From the NCBI RefSeq assembly GCF_030317105.1, contig NZ_JASZYG010000025.1:1-64000 (forward strand): a stretch of 64,000 nucleotides of DNA, written 5' to 3'. Positions 37,669 through 46,083 of this stretch are shown piece after piece. Under the pieces are notes generated by a model. The model was not told where the DNA came from. It saw only the letters and a list, made by a program, of their open reading frames with translations, and ran no database searches. Every line of letters begins with the position of its first letter. The first letter of the stretch is position 1. Source of the DNA: Variovorax brevis. Lineage in GTDB: Bacteria; Pseudomonadota; Gammaproteobacteria; Burkholderiales; Burkholderiaceae_C. The translations under genes were made by a program, and so were the position numbers.

Positions 37669-38547
37669 ATGCCCCACAACGTCCGTGTCGTCGTCCATGC
37701 CAAAGACCAGTTGGGCGAGACGCCCCTGTGGTGCCCGCACACGGAAAAGATCTGGTGGATCGACATCGAACGCCCGAAGCTGCAGTCCTTCGACGAGCGC
37801 ACCGGCCAGCACGACGTGCATCGCTTCGACCACAGCACATTCCTCGGAAGCCTTGCCTTGCATCGCCAGGGCGGATTCGTCGTGGCGCTCGACAACAGCC
37901 TGCATCGCTTCGACCCTTCGACCTCCGCGCTGAAGCACATCGTCGATGTGGAGGCCGCCGACAAGGGGACACGCCTGAACGACGGCCGCTGCGATCACCG
38001 CGGCCGCCTGTGGATCGGCACGATGGACGCGGCCATTGAAAAGCCGCTGGGCAGCTTCTACCGCGTGGAGGCTTCCGGATCGGTGCAATGGCTGTTCGAC
38101 GACATCATCGTGACCAACTCGGTGACCACGTCGCCGGATGACCGCACGCTCTACATGTCGGACACGCGGCGCTTCAAGATCTGGGCTTTCGACCTGGATC
38201 CTGACGATGGCGTGCTGTCGAACCGCCGCGTGTTCGCCGACTACGCGCAGGAAAAAGGCCGTCCAGACGGCGCCGTGGTGGACAGCGAAGGATGTCTGTG
38301 GAACGCGGTCTTCGCAGGGCATCGCGTGATTCGCTACACACCCGCGGGCAAGGTCGACCGTGTCATCGAACTGCCCGTGACCAACCCGACTTGCGTGTGC
38401 TTCGGCGGGCCGGACCTGAGCACCCTCTACGTCACCACGGCCACGAAGATGATCGCGCCGGAAGTGCTTGCGAATGAACCGCTCGCCGGCGCCTTGCTGG
38501 CGGTGGACGTGGGGGTGAAGGGATTGCCTGAGGCGATGTTTGGTTAG
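37669..38547 (+). CDS. SMP-30/gluconolactonase-like protein
   Basis: 292 residues from ATG 37669. The beta-propeller family motifs are visible: LGETPLWCPHTEKIWWIDI (with the metal-ligand Glu), DKGTRLNDGRCDHRGRLWIG (Asn/Asp ligands) and GRPDGAVVDSEGCLW. SMP-30 enzymes hydrolyse aldonolactones such as gluconolactone or related sugar-acid lactones with divalent metal. The stop TAG lies inside the left arm of the palindrome at 38543. A regulator and a TRAP binding protein lie downstream, suggesting sugar-acid use, by inference. Confidence 0.88.
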   Translation: MPHNVRVVVHAKDQLGETPLWCPHTEKIWWIDIERPKLQSFDERTGQHDVHRFDHSTFLGSLALHRQGGFVVALDNSLHRFDPSTSALKHIVDVEAADKGTRLNDGRCDHRGRLWIGTMDAAIEKPLGSFYRVEASGSVQWLFDDIIVTNSVTTSPDDRTLYMSDTRRFKIWAFDLDPDDGVLSNRRVFADYAQEKGRPDGAVVDSEGCLWNAVFAGHRVIRYTPAGKVDRVIELPVTNPTCVCFGGPDLSTLYVTTATKMIAPEVLANEPLAGALLAVDVGVKGLPEAMFG

Positions 38548-38709
38548 TGTCCCGAATTGGCAGTTCGTTGAACAAATCTGCCGAGAATCGACGCCATGCG
38601 GCGTTGCAAATGCTCGCCATGCGCTCGGCATGGCTGTGCTTTGCGCCTTGCCTGACATCGATTTCGACAGATTTCCTTGTTCAACGAACTGCCAATTCGC
38701 GACACTAAC
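38543..38709. repeat. 167-bp near-complete palindrome, MITE-like, between convergent genes
   Basis: Arms 38543-38575 and 38677-38709 are inverted repeats (33 bp, one mismatch, read by eye; core AATTGGCAGTTCGTTGAACA). The similarity continues inward with small indels (AATCTG(C/T)CGA, ATCGA(C/T)G) toward a perfect central hairpin GCCATGC-gctcg-GCATGGC at 38616-38634. Dinucleotide TA flanks both ends of the GTGTC...GACAC core, as in a TA target duplication. The stop codons of the SMP-30 gene (38545-38547) and of the IclR gene (38705-38707) both fall in the arm ends. Confidence 0.85.
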
Positions 38710-39541
38710 GCCCGACCTTCGCGGCGCGCCGCTTCAGCGCCACGTTGCCCCACGTCCCCACGTTCGCGGACTTCAGAAGCGCAGACGAATTGCCTGACAC
38801 CGTCAACTCCTGCGCCGCAGACAGCAACGCGGGCCCGAACTGGAGCATGCGCTTCATCGTCAGCCGTGCCGACGGTCCCGCGATGACGACCACGCCCGTC
38901 GTCTGCTCGTTCACACGCTGGATGGGTGCGGCCATGGAACTCATGCCCGGTGCATACGCGTCCTGGATGATGCTGAAGCGCCGCTTGCGATGCTCGTCCA
39001 GAATCTTCAGCAAGGCCTTCATGCTCGTGGGCGCGTTGGGTCCGAAATCCTTCGGCTCGCCGATGCCCTGCCGCGATACGTATTCGATGGCCACGTCTTC
39101 CGGCAAGGTCATGAGCCAGGCCTGCCCTGCCGCGCTGCACGACAGCCGCAGGTCGATGCCCATGTCAGGGTCGTACAGCAAGCCCGATTTGGCACCTTGC
39201 GCCTTGGCGACGAGGGTGAGCCGGTCGCCATCCACGATGGCCAGTCGCACCAGTTCGCCAGTGGCCTTGGCGAGCCTGTCGATCACGGGCTGCGCAATGT
39301 CGAGCACGCCCGACTTGCTCAGGAAGCTCAAGCCCATCGACGCCATCTTGGTGGTGAGCGCGTAGTCGCCGCGCTGCGGCATCTGCCGCACATAGCCATA
39401 GCGGATGAGTTCCTGCAGCGCGCGATGGCAGCCGCTGCGCAACTGGTTCAGGTCCGTGGCGATCTGCACCAGCGCCACGCCGTCAGGGTAGTCCGTCAGG
39501 TATTCGAGGATGTCCAGCGATTTCTCGAGTGCGCCGCTCAT
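38705..39541 (-). CDS. IclR-family transcriptional regulator
   Basis: 278 residues, ATG 39541. An N-terminal winged HTH (LEKSLDILEYLTDYPDGVAL, LRSGCHRALQELIRYGYVRQ) is followed by the GAF-like IclR effector domain (LVRLAIVDGDRLTLVAKAQG, LRLSCSAAGQAWL, VVVIAGPSARLT). It is divergent from the barrel protein/TRAP binding protein genes, and two palindromes lie between them, so it probably controls that transcript and itself. Its stop TAG overlaps the palindrome at 38709. Confidence 0.9.
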   Translation of the reverse strand: MSGALEKSLDILEYLTDYPDGVALVQIATDLNQLRSGCHRALQELIRYGYVRQMPQRGDYALTTKMASMGLSFLSKSGVLDIAQPVIDRLAKATGELVRLAIVDGDRLTLVAKAQGAKSGLLYDPDMGIDLRLSCSAAGQAWLMTLPEDVAIEYVSRQGIGEPKDFGPNAPTSMKALLKILDEHRKRRFSIIQDAYAPGMSSMAAPIQRVNEQTTGVVVIAGPSARLTMKRMLQFGPALLSAAQELTVSGNSSALLKSANVGTWGNVALKRRAAKVGR

Positions 39542-39559
39542 GGTGCCTTTTCAGCTGTA

Positions 39560-39580
39560 ATCATTCAAAATTTGAATGAT
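39560..39580. promoter_or_regulatory. palindromic operator 1 upstream of IclR gene
   Basis: ATCATTCAAA-a-TTTGAATGAT: 10-bp perfect arms with a one-base spacer, 19 bases upstream of the IclR start codon. Typical of an autoregulatory operator. Shares the CATTCAA half-site with operator 2. Confidence 0.6.
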
Positions 39581-39585
39581 ATAGA

Positions 39586-39608
39586 AAAGTTGAATGCCAT
39601 TCAACTTT
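39586..39608. promoter_or_regulatory. palindromic operator 2, IclR/39643 intergenic region
   Basis: AAAGTTGAATG-c-CATTCAACTTT: 11-bp perfect arms with a one-base spacer, five bases from operator 1 and about 35 bases before the 39643 start codon. Same half-site as operator 1, so probably bound by the same regulator. Confidence 0.6.
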
Positions 39609-39642
39609 CTGACATCATCCGGCCCATTCAACAGCAGGCGAT

Positions 39643-40335
39643 TTGGACCAACGGATGTCATTACCTGGAAATGCGGCACTCGCCATGTGGTGGGACATGG
39701 CGCCGGAAATGCGCGCGGAGTTCGAGGACTGGCATTCGCACGAGCACTTTCCCGAGCGCCTTGCCATTCCCGGTTTCAGGCGCAGTTCCCGCTGGACCAG
39801 CGCGACCGGCGGCGAGGGCATCTTCGTGATGTACGAACTGGATGGCTACGAGGTTCTCTCCTCCCCCGGCTACCTGTCGAGCCTCAACGCGCCCAGCCCG
39901 TGGTCCACAAAAATGATGCCGCACCACCGCAACATGGTGCGATGCCAGTCGCGCGTGCTGGAGTCACGTGGCGGCGCAGTGGCGCGCCAGGCATTGACGG
40001 TGCGCCTGTCTCCCGCGCCAGGTCGGGACGAGCAGTTGCGGACATCGCTGCGCACGCTGGTCGGCTCGCTGCCCCTGCGCCCCGGCCTCACCGGCGCACA
40101 TCTGCTCCGACACGAAGCGCCGCCCATTGCACAGACCACCGAGCAAAAGATTCGTGGCGGCGACCAGGTGGCCGACTGGGTCCTGGTGGCCCTGGGCTAC
40201 GACGCCGCGGCGCTCGACGCGTTGGCCGAAGCGGCACTGTCGCCACAGTCGCTTGTCGATCTCGGCGCCGCGCAGGGCGCCATCAGCGGCATGTATTCGC
40301 TGTCGTACTCGGCCATACCCGCTGACATGCAGTAG
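39643..40335 (+). CDS. hypothetical protein, possible dimeric alpha-beta barrel
   Basis: 230 residues from TTG 39643 or 226 from ATG 39655 (MSLPGNAALAMWWDMAPEMR). Motif FEDWHSHEHFPERLAIPGF resembles the ligand-facing H-x-x-x-H segments of ferredoxin-like dimeric alpha-beta barrels (NIPSNAP/EthD-like). The C-terminal half may be a second copy of the fold (LVGSLPLRPGLTGAHLLRHE). It is first in a probable IclR-controlled unit with a TRAP binding protein gene 64 bases downstream. Confidence 0.6.
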   Translation: MDQRMSLPGNAALAMWWDMAPEMRAEFEDWHSHEHFPERLAIPGFRRSSRWTSATGGEGIFVMYELDGYEVLSSPGYLSSLNAPSPWSTKMMPHHRNMVRCQSRVLESRGGAVARQALTVRLSPAPGRDEQLRTSLRTLVGSLPLRPGLTGAHLLRHEAPPIAQTTEQKIRGGDQVADWVLVALGYDAAALDALAEAALSPQSLVDLGAAQGAISGMYSLSYSAIPADMQ

Positions 40336-40399
40336 ACGACCTGGCAACCATTTCAACAACGGCCTCACCGGCCTCTTTCGCGCAGACAGGAGACATCCC

Positions 40400-41404
40400 T
40401 TGAAATTCCGCAGCCTCTTCACCCTCGCAGCGCTCGTTGCAGCCTGTGCCGGCGTCACGGCGCAGGCCCAGGAGCAAACCATCCGCTTCGGCCACGTCGT
40501 GCAGGCGGGCCACCCGATCTCGCTGGCCACGCAGAAGCTCGCCGAGATCGTTGCCGCCAAGAGCGGCGGCCGCATGAAGGTGCAGGAACTGGGCGGCGGC
40601 TCGGTTGGCGGCGAGCAGCAACAGTTGAGCGCCGTGCAGGGCGGCGTGCAGGACATGACGCTGCCGTCAGCCACCGTGATGGGTGCGGTGGTCAAGGAGT
40701 TCACGCTCTTCGACGTGCCCTTCTCCTTCAGCAAGGCCGAGCAGGTCGATGCCCTGGTGGCCAGCCCTTTCGGCCAGGCGCTGATGGCCAAGCTGCCCGA
40801 AAAGGGCCTGGTCGGCCTGGGCTTCTGGGAAACGGGCTTTCGCAACTTCACCAACAGCAAGAAGCCTATCGTCAACGTCGAGGACCTGAAGGGCCTGAAG
40901 CTGCGGGTCATTCCGAATCCGCTCTTCATCGAGAGCTTCAGCGCGCTGGGCACCAACCCCGTGCCGATGCCCTTCCCCGAGTTGTATGGCGCGCTGGAGT
41001 CCAAGGCCATGGACGCGCAGGAGAACCCCTTCAGCGTAGTGCTCACCAGCAAGTTCTATGAAGTGCAAAAGTACATGAGCGTGACCAACCACGTGTACAC
41101 CGCCAACCCGGTGGTCATCAGCAAGAAAGTCTGGGACAAGATGTCGCCAGCCGACCAGAAGATCATCCAGGACGCAGTCACAGAAGCCGGTGCCTACCAG
41201 CGCAAACTGAGCCGCGACGCATCGTCGGGCGCGCGCAAGGAACTCGAGGCCAAGGGCATGCTCATCAACGACGTGCCGCAGGCCACGCTGACGAAGATGC
41301 GTGACCTCACGAAGCCGGTGGCGGACAAGTTCGCGGCTTCGTATGACCCGACGCTGGTGCAGGTCTATCGCACCGAGTTGGCGAAGGTGCAGGCCATCCA
41401 GTAA
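40400..41404 (+). CDS. TRAP transporter substrate-binding protein (DctP-type)
   Basis: 334 residues started at TTG 40400 with CAGGAGACATCCC upstream (GGAG, 7-base spacing). The long frame upstream crosses the previous gene. Signal peptide FRSLFTLAALVAACAGVTAQA. Conserved DctP features are IRFGHVVQAGHPISLATQKL, GEQQQLSAVQGG, LKLRVIPNPLF, and MPFPELYGALESKAMDAQEN followed by P. It captures an organic acid for a TRAP permease, but the small and large membrane subunits are not adjacent. Followed by a rho-independent terminator. Confidence 0.9.
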   Translation: MKFRSLFTLAALVAACAGVTAQAQEQTIRFGHVVQAGHPISLATQKLAEIVAAKSGGRMKVQELGGGSVGGEQQQLSAVQGGVQDMTLPSATVMGAVVKEFTLFDVPFSFSKAEQVDALVASPFGQALMAKLPEKGLVGLGFWETGFRNFTNSKKPIVNVEDLKGLKLRVIPNPLFIESFSALGTNPVPMPFPELYGALESKAMDAQENPFSVVLTSKFYEVQKYMSVTNHVYTANPVVISKKVWDKMSPADQKIIQDAVTEAGAYQRKLSRDASSGARKELEAKGMLINDVPQATLTKMRDLTKPVADKFAASYDPTLVQVYRTELAKVQAIQ

Positions 41405-41423
41405 AGAAGCCTGCGTCGGCATC

Positions 41424-41448
41424 GGGGGCCACGTGCCCCCTTTTTTTT
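41424..41448 (+). terminator. rho-independent terminator after TRAP binding protein
   Basis: GGGGGC-cacgt-GCCCCC followed by eight T. A classic hairpin plus T-run, 20 bases after the stop codon. Confidence 0.88.
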
Positions 41449-41465
41449 GTTCTGTACCGAATTGA

Positions 41466-41576
41466 GTGGGCAACGCGGTGGCCAATGCCATCTACAACGC
41501 CACCGGCGTGCGGGTGCGCGACTACCCGATCACCCTGGACAAGGTGATGGAAAAGATGCCTTCGCGCACGACCTGA
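41466..41576 (+). pseudogene. remnant: C-terminal 36 codons of xanthine dehydrogenase-type molybdopterin-binding subunit
   Basis: Reads VGNAVANAIYNATGVRVRDY then PITLDKVMEKMPSRTT and stop. This is the ending typical of xanthine dehydrogenase/aldehyde oxidase molybdopterin subunits (VANA(I/V)YNATGVR(V/I)RD(L/Y)PIT). A TGA stands directly before it (41463-41465) and a terminator ends 17 bases upstream, so no N-terminal part is joined. The rest of the gene is not in the window. Confidence 0.7.
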
Positions 41577-41614
41577 GGCATCATTTCGCGCAGGTCTTCG
41601 TGGGGAAGTTGCCA

Positions 41615-42229
41615 ATGAAAAGACGCAACCTGCTTCAATGCCTGCCCGCCTTTTCGCTCGCCCTTGGCATGTCGGGCGCGGCGCCGGCCCTTGCGCAATC
41701 CGCCGCACCAACGTCGCCAGACTCGCTGGCACCGGCCATCGCCTACGTGCTCGCGCAACCCTCCGACGAGCCGTACGCCGCGGTGCTGGACTACTCCGCC
41801 CATTCCAGCCAGCCGCGCTTCCACATCATCGAGCGCGAAACCGGTGACGTGGTGCACAGCTTCCTGGTGGCCCATGGCATCGGCTCCGAGCCCGATGACA
41901 ACGACGGCGTGCCGACGGTCTTCGTGGACGAGGTCGACAGCAATTCGAGCAGCCTGGGCCTCTTCAGGACCGACGAGGTCTACATGAGCCAGATCGAAGG
42001 CAATGGCCGGTCGATGCGGCTCCAGGGCTTGTCGCCGACGAACCGCAACGCCTACAAGCGCGCGGTCGTCATCCACGCTCAGTGGTACGTCGAGCCGGAC
42101 TTCGTCGCCCTGTACGGGCGCACCGGCAGGAGCGATGGCTGCATGGTTTTCAGCGCCGCCGACCGGGACAGGGTGGTGGAATTGCTGCAGGGCGGCGCGT
42201 TGATCTACGCCGTGGCGGACACCTCCTGA
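41615..42229 (+). CDS. exported L,D-transpeptidase-like protein (YkuD_2 type)
   Basis: 204 residues from ATG 41615. Signal peptide LLQCLPAFSLALGMSGAAPA then ALAQ. The catalytic domain shows FHIIERETGDVVHSFLVAHG, GVPTVFVDEVDSNSSSLGLF, RAVVIHAQWYV (active-site region His) and GRSDGCMVF (nucleophile Cys in the S-x-G-C pattern). This places it with murein L,D-transpeptidase catalytic-domain proteins that act on peptidoglycan in the periplasm. No LysM or other anchor is seen. Confidence 0.82.
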   Translation: MKRRNLLQCLPAFSLALGMSGAAPALAQSAAPTSPDSLAPAIAYVLAQPSDEPYAAVLDYSAHSSQPRFHIIERETGDVVHSFLVAHGIGSEPDDNDGVPTVFVDEVDSNSSSLGLFRTDEVYMSQIEGNGRSMRLQGLSPTNRNAYKRAVVIHAQWYVEPDFVALYGRTGRSDGCMVFSAADRDRVVELLQGGALIYAVADTS

Positions 42230-42452
42230 CGCCGTGCGGCGCCCCTTCGTTGACCGCCAGCCCCTCGAAAAGGGCGCGATTTCCGGCCGCCAACGCATCG
42301 TTCTTGCATAAGAAGACCGCCAGTCCGACAATTTGCCGAGCCGGAGTGAAGCCCACCACCGCGTTTCCGTGTCCTTGAAGCAGAACAGGTCGGCAGTCGC
42401 CCCGTTGTGACATCCAGCACCGCCCGGCGCCAAGGGCGGAAGGAGACGACCC

Positions 42453-44513
42453 ATGCCAAGCCGATCGACCGGCCTTGCGGCCGACATCGAAAAAGTGCGC
42501 ACACTCGCCCTTGTCGGCGCGTCCGCCAGCGGAAAAACCACCCTCGCGGAGTTGCTTCTGCAACGCGCCGGCGCCATTGGTGCCGCGGGCAACGTGGAAC
42601 GCGGCAGCACCGTCAGCGACCATGACCCCATCGAGCGGCGCATGCAGCACTCGCTCAATTCCGCCGTGATGCACCTGACGCACGGGGGCACGCGCATCCA
42701 CTTCATCGACACACCCGGCGGTCCCGACTTCCTCGGCCAGAGCCTGCCGGCGCTGGAAGCGGTGGAAACCGCGGCGGTGGTCATCAACGCCGCCATCGGC
42801 ATCGAGCCCATGGCCGTGCGCATGATGGAGTACGCGGCCTCGCGGCACCTCGCGCGCATGATCATCGTCAACAAGATCGACTCGCAGGGCATCTCGCTGC
42901 AGGGCTTGCTGGCGGACATCCAGTCCACCTTCGGGCGCGAATGCCTGCCGCTGAACCTGCCGAACGCAATGGACAGGAAGGTGGTCGACTGCTTCTTCAA
43001 CCGCCATGGCCAGTCCGACTTCGGCCCGGTGGAAGCGGCGCATCGCGCGCTGGTCGAGCAGGTGGTCGAGGTCGATGCGGCCTTTGTCGATCGCTACCTC
43101 GAGGAAGGCGACGTCGACCCAAGCGAACTACACGCGCCGCTCGAGCAGGCGCTGCGCGAAGGCCACCTGATTCCCGTGTGTTTCGTGTCCTCGCGCAGCG
43201 GCGCCGGCGTGGACGAGTTGCTGGACATCATCGTCAAGCTGCTGCCCGACCCGACCGAGGGCAACCCGCCGGACTTTCTCGTCGGCGAAGGCGCTGAAGC
43301 CAAGCCGATGCCGGTCTCGCCCGATCCGTCGCTGCACGTGCTGGCGCATGTGTTCAAGGTCACGGTCGACCCCTACGTCGGCAAGATGGGCATCTTTCGG
43401 GTGCACCAAGGCACGCTCACGCGCGACAGCCAACTCTACATCGGCGACGGGCGCAAGCCCTTCAAGGTGGGCCACCTGTTCATGCTGCAGGGCAAGGACC
43501 ATGTGGAAGTGCCGCGCGCGCTGCCGGGCGACATCGTGGCGGTGGCCAAGGTCGACGAAATCGATTTCGACGCGGTGCTGCACGACGCGGCCGAAGACGA
43601 CCACGTGCACCTTGTACCGCTGGATTTCCCGGTGCCTGTGCACGGGCTGGCCATCGAGCCCAAGCGCCATGGCGACGAGCAGCGCATGTGGGAAATCCTG
43701 GGCAAGCTGGTCGACGAAGACCCCTGCCTGCGGCTGGAGCACGCGGTCGTCACCAACGAAACCATCATCTACGGCTTGGGCGAGTTGCACCTGCGCGTGC
43801 TGCTGGAGCGGCTGCGCGAGGTCTACAAGTTCGAGGTCAACACCCGCCCGCCGCGCATCGCCTACCGCGAGACCGTGACGGCGCCGGCCGAGGGCCACCA
43901 CCGCCACAAGAAGCAAAGCGGCGGCGCCGGCCAGTTCGGCGAGGTGTACCTGCGCATCGAGCCGCTGGCGCGCGGTGCAGGCTTCCAGTTTGCCGACGAA
44001 GTGCGCGGCGGCACGATTCCGGGCCAGTTCATCCCGGCGGTGGAAAAGGGTGTTCGCGAAGTGCTGGAGCGAGGCGCCATCGCGGGCTACCCGGTTGTCG
44101 ACGTGAAAGTAATCGTCTACGACGGCAAGCACCACAGCGTGGACAGCAAGGACATCGCCTTTGCCACGGCCGGCCGCAAGGCTTTCATCGCGGCCATCCA
44201 GGCGGCGCGGCCCATCGTGCTGGAGCCTGTGGTGAACATCGACATCGCCACGCCCGACCGGGCCGTCGGCGACGTCACGGGTGACCTGTCGGGCCGGCGC
44301 GGGCTGGTCACCGGCACCTCCAACGGCGCGGTGGGAACGGTGCTGATCCGCGGGCAGGTGCCGCTGGCGGAACTGTCAGGCTACCAGTCGCGCCTGAACG
44401 CACTCACCAGCGGCCAGGGGCGCTACACCATGGAACTGTCGCACTACGAAGCCGTGCCGCCGGCGGTGCAGCAAACGCTGATGGGACAGCACCATCAACG
44501 CGACGAGGAGTGA
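42453..44513 (+). CDS. EF-G-like translational GTPase paralogue
   Basis: 686 residues with the elongation-factor-G domain order. G1 is GASASGKTTLAELLLQ instead of the usual GHVDHGKTT; G3 DTPGGPDF and G4 NKID are intact. Domains II-V follow (VFKVTVDPYVGKMGIFRVHQ; FGEVYLRIEPLARGAGFQF; VKVIVYDGKHHSVDSKDIAF; YMELSH-like ending YTMELSHYEAVPP). Likely a paralogue rather than the essential EF-G, because the P-loop is atypical. No ribosomal-protein genes are next to it. Confidence 0.85.
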   Translation: MPSRSTGLAADIEKVRTLALVGASASGKTTLAELLLQRAGAIGAAGNVERGSTVSDHDPIERRMQHSLNSAVMHLTHGGTRIHFIDTPGGPDFLGQSLPALEAVETAAVVINAAIGIEPMAVRMMEYAASRHLARMIIVNKIDSQGISLQGLLADIQSTFGRECLPLNLPNAMDRKVVDCFFNRHGQSDFGPVEAAHRALVEQVVEVDAAFVDRYLEEGDVDPSELHAPLEQALREGHLIPVCFVSSRSGAGVDELLDIIVKLLPDPTEGNPPDFLVGEGAEAKPMPVSPDPSLHVLAHVFKVTVDPYVGKMGIFRVHQGTLTRDSQLYIGDGRKPFKVGHLFMLQGKDHVEVPRALPGDIVAVAKVDEIDFDAVLHDAAEDDHVHLVPLDFPVPVHGLAIEPKRHGDEQRMWEILGKLVDEDPCLRLEHAVVTNETIIYGLGELHLRVLLERLREVYKFEVNTRPPRIAYRETVTAPAEGHHRHKKQSGGAGQFGEVYLRIEPLARGAGFQFADEVRGGTIPGQFIPAVEKGVREVLERGAIAGYPVVDVKVIVYDGKHHSVDSKDIAFATAGRKAFIAAIQAARPIVLEPVVNIDIATPDRAVGDVTGDLSGRRGLVTGTSNGAVGTVLIRGQVPLAELSGYQSRLNALTSGQGRYTMELSHYEAVPPAVQQTLMGQHHQRDEE

Positions 44514-44549
44514 GCGCCCCCGCACATTGGCGAGGCCAACGGGGCCGCA

Positions 44550-45110
44550 TCATTTGCCCTGCGGCAGCGACTGCAATGCGATGACTTCCCCGCGCCTGTC
44601 CCGACCCCAGCCAAAACAGCCGAGCGCCAGCAGGAGAATGCCGATGCAAAGGCCGGCGATGGACAGCCGCTCGTGCTTTTCCGCAAACCGGCGCTCGACC
44701 GCGGCATGGGCGTCCAGCCGGTCTGCCTCGACCCGCTTGAGGCTGGCCTGCACCTGGGCCTCTACCGCGTGCTGCAGATGATCGTTGAGTTGCGTGGTGA
44801 GGGATGGGAGCGTGTCGAGCACGCGATTGGCTTCGGCCACCCGGTTGGCCTGGCGGAACTCCATTGCCAGTGAAATCACTTCGGCCTTGCGCTTCATCAG
44901 CAGCGCTGCCGCATCGGACTGAACGCGGCTCTCGCCGATGAGTTTCGCCAGTTCTGCCTGCGAGGTGCTGGCGGAGTACAGCGCGCCCGCCACGCTCTCG
45001 TCCTGGGCGCGCCACCACCAGACAGACACCAGGACCGCAGCCAGGCCAAGCGCCGCGACGAACCTGAAAAATGCGTTGGACCGGGTTTGCATGGACTGCT
45101 CAGCGCGCAT
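44550..45110 (-). CDS. two-TM membrane protein, unknown function
   Basis: About 186 residues if ATG 45110 is used; ATG 45092 (MQTRSNAFFRFVAALGLAAV) is equally likely. Helix 1 covers FFRFVAALGLAAVLVSVWWW, then a coiled-coil-like periplasmic segment (AELAKLIGESRVQSDAAALL, VLDTLPSLTTQLNDHLQHAV), then helix 2 LSIAGLCIGILLLALGCFG near the C-terminus. This architecture resembles sensor-like proteins without a kinase, but no family is recognised. Confidence 0.62.
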   Translation of the reverse strand: MRAEQSMQTRSNAFFRFVAALGLAAVLVSVWWWRAQDESVAGALYSASTSQAELAKLIGESRVQSDAAALLMKRKAEVISLAMEFRQANRVAEANRVLDTLPSLTTQLNDHLQHAVEAQVQASLKRVEADRLDAHAAVERRFAEKHERLSIAGLCIGILLLALGCFGWGRDRRGEVIALQSLPQGK

Positions 45111-45367
45111 GTCTTGAGACGACCCGCGCCCGCGGGGCGCGATTCCAGCAACGTCTGAAAGCCGATTGCATCGAGTCTTGTCTCCTCGTGTTTTGATGGG
45201 CCTTGGCCAGGCCCGTTTTGCGCCTGATTCTGGCACCAAGGCCGGCCCGGACCGGACTTTTCTTACAGGCTGAAGTTTCGGCGCCAAGCATGGACTCTGA
45301 CAACACTTGCGCCTATCGTTGCGCCTGTCCGTGCCGATTTCTTCACAACACGAGGGGACAAGTCGCC

Positions 45368-46042
45368 ATGAAGCTCCACTACCACCCGATCTCCACGACC
45401 AGCCGGCCCATCATGCTGTTCGCCGCCGAAAGCGGAATTCCGCTGGAAATGACCGTGGTCGACATCTTCACCGGCGAACACGTGAAGCCGCCCTACACCG
45501 GCCTGAACCCGAACAAGCTGATCCCCACGCTGGAAGACGGCGACTTCGTGCTCACCGAGAACTCGGCCATCCTGAAGTACCTGGCCGACAAGATCGATTC
45601 GCCGGCCTACCCCAGGGACTTGCAAAAGCGCGCCCGGGTCAACGAGCGCATGGACTGGGTCAACACGCAGTTGTGCATCGACCTGGTCTACGGCCTGGTC
45701 TATCCGCAGATCTTCGACACCCACAAGCGCCGCAGCGACGAGGCGCAGGCCGCCACGCTGGAGCGCGGCCGCGAACGCGCGCAAGGCTGGCTGAAGGTGC
45801 TGGACGAGAACGTGCTCGGCCCGGGCAACAACTACCTGTGCGGCGACGCCATCACCATCGCGGACTACCACGCGGTGTCGTATGTGCACCTGACCGAAGT
45901 CATCGGCAGCGACCTTGGCGCGTACCCCAACGTCAAGGCCTGGCTGGGCCGCATGAAGTCGCTCAAGAGCTGGCCGCAGGTGTATTCCGTCATCGACGGC
46001 TATGCCGCTTCGCTCAAGGGCAAGCAGATGGTGTCCGTCTGA
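45368..46042 (+). CDS. glutathione S-transferase
   Basis: 224 residues, ATG 45368. N-terminal thioredoxin-like half with MKLHYHPISTTSRPIMLFAA, LNPNKLIPTLEDGDFVLTEN and SAILKYLADK (GSH-binding Ser/Asn pattern); C-terminal helical half with LGPGNNYLCGDAITIADYHA and the N-capping box. Substrate unknown. The following gene codes a VOC protein 41 bases downstream, so both may be cotranscribed and act on the same electrophile or dioxygenase pathway, by inference. Confidence 0.9.
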   Translation: MKLHYHPISTTSRPIMLFAAESGIPLEMTVVDIFTGEHVKPPYTGLNPNKLIPTLEDGDFVLTENSAILKYLADKIDSPAYPRDLQKRARVNERMDWVNTQLCIDLVYGLVYPQIFDTHKRRSDEAQAATLERGRERAQGWLKVLDENVLGPGNNYLCGDAITIADYHAVSYVHLTEVIGSDLGAYPNVKAWLGRMKSLKSWPQVYSVIDGYAASLKGKQMVSV

Positions 46043-46083
46043 GCCGCCCGACAGGCAAGCCGTCAAGCCAAGGAGCCATCGCC

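Noticed and set aside
37402..38658. N-terminal extension of the TPR gene to 38658
   Set aside because: Runs antisense through the SMP-30 gene and the palindrome; the ATG at 37401 has AGGAG and a signal peptide.
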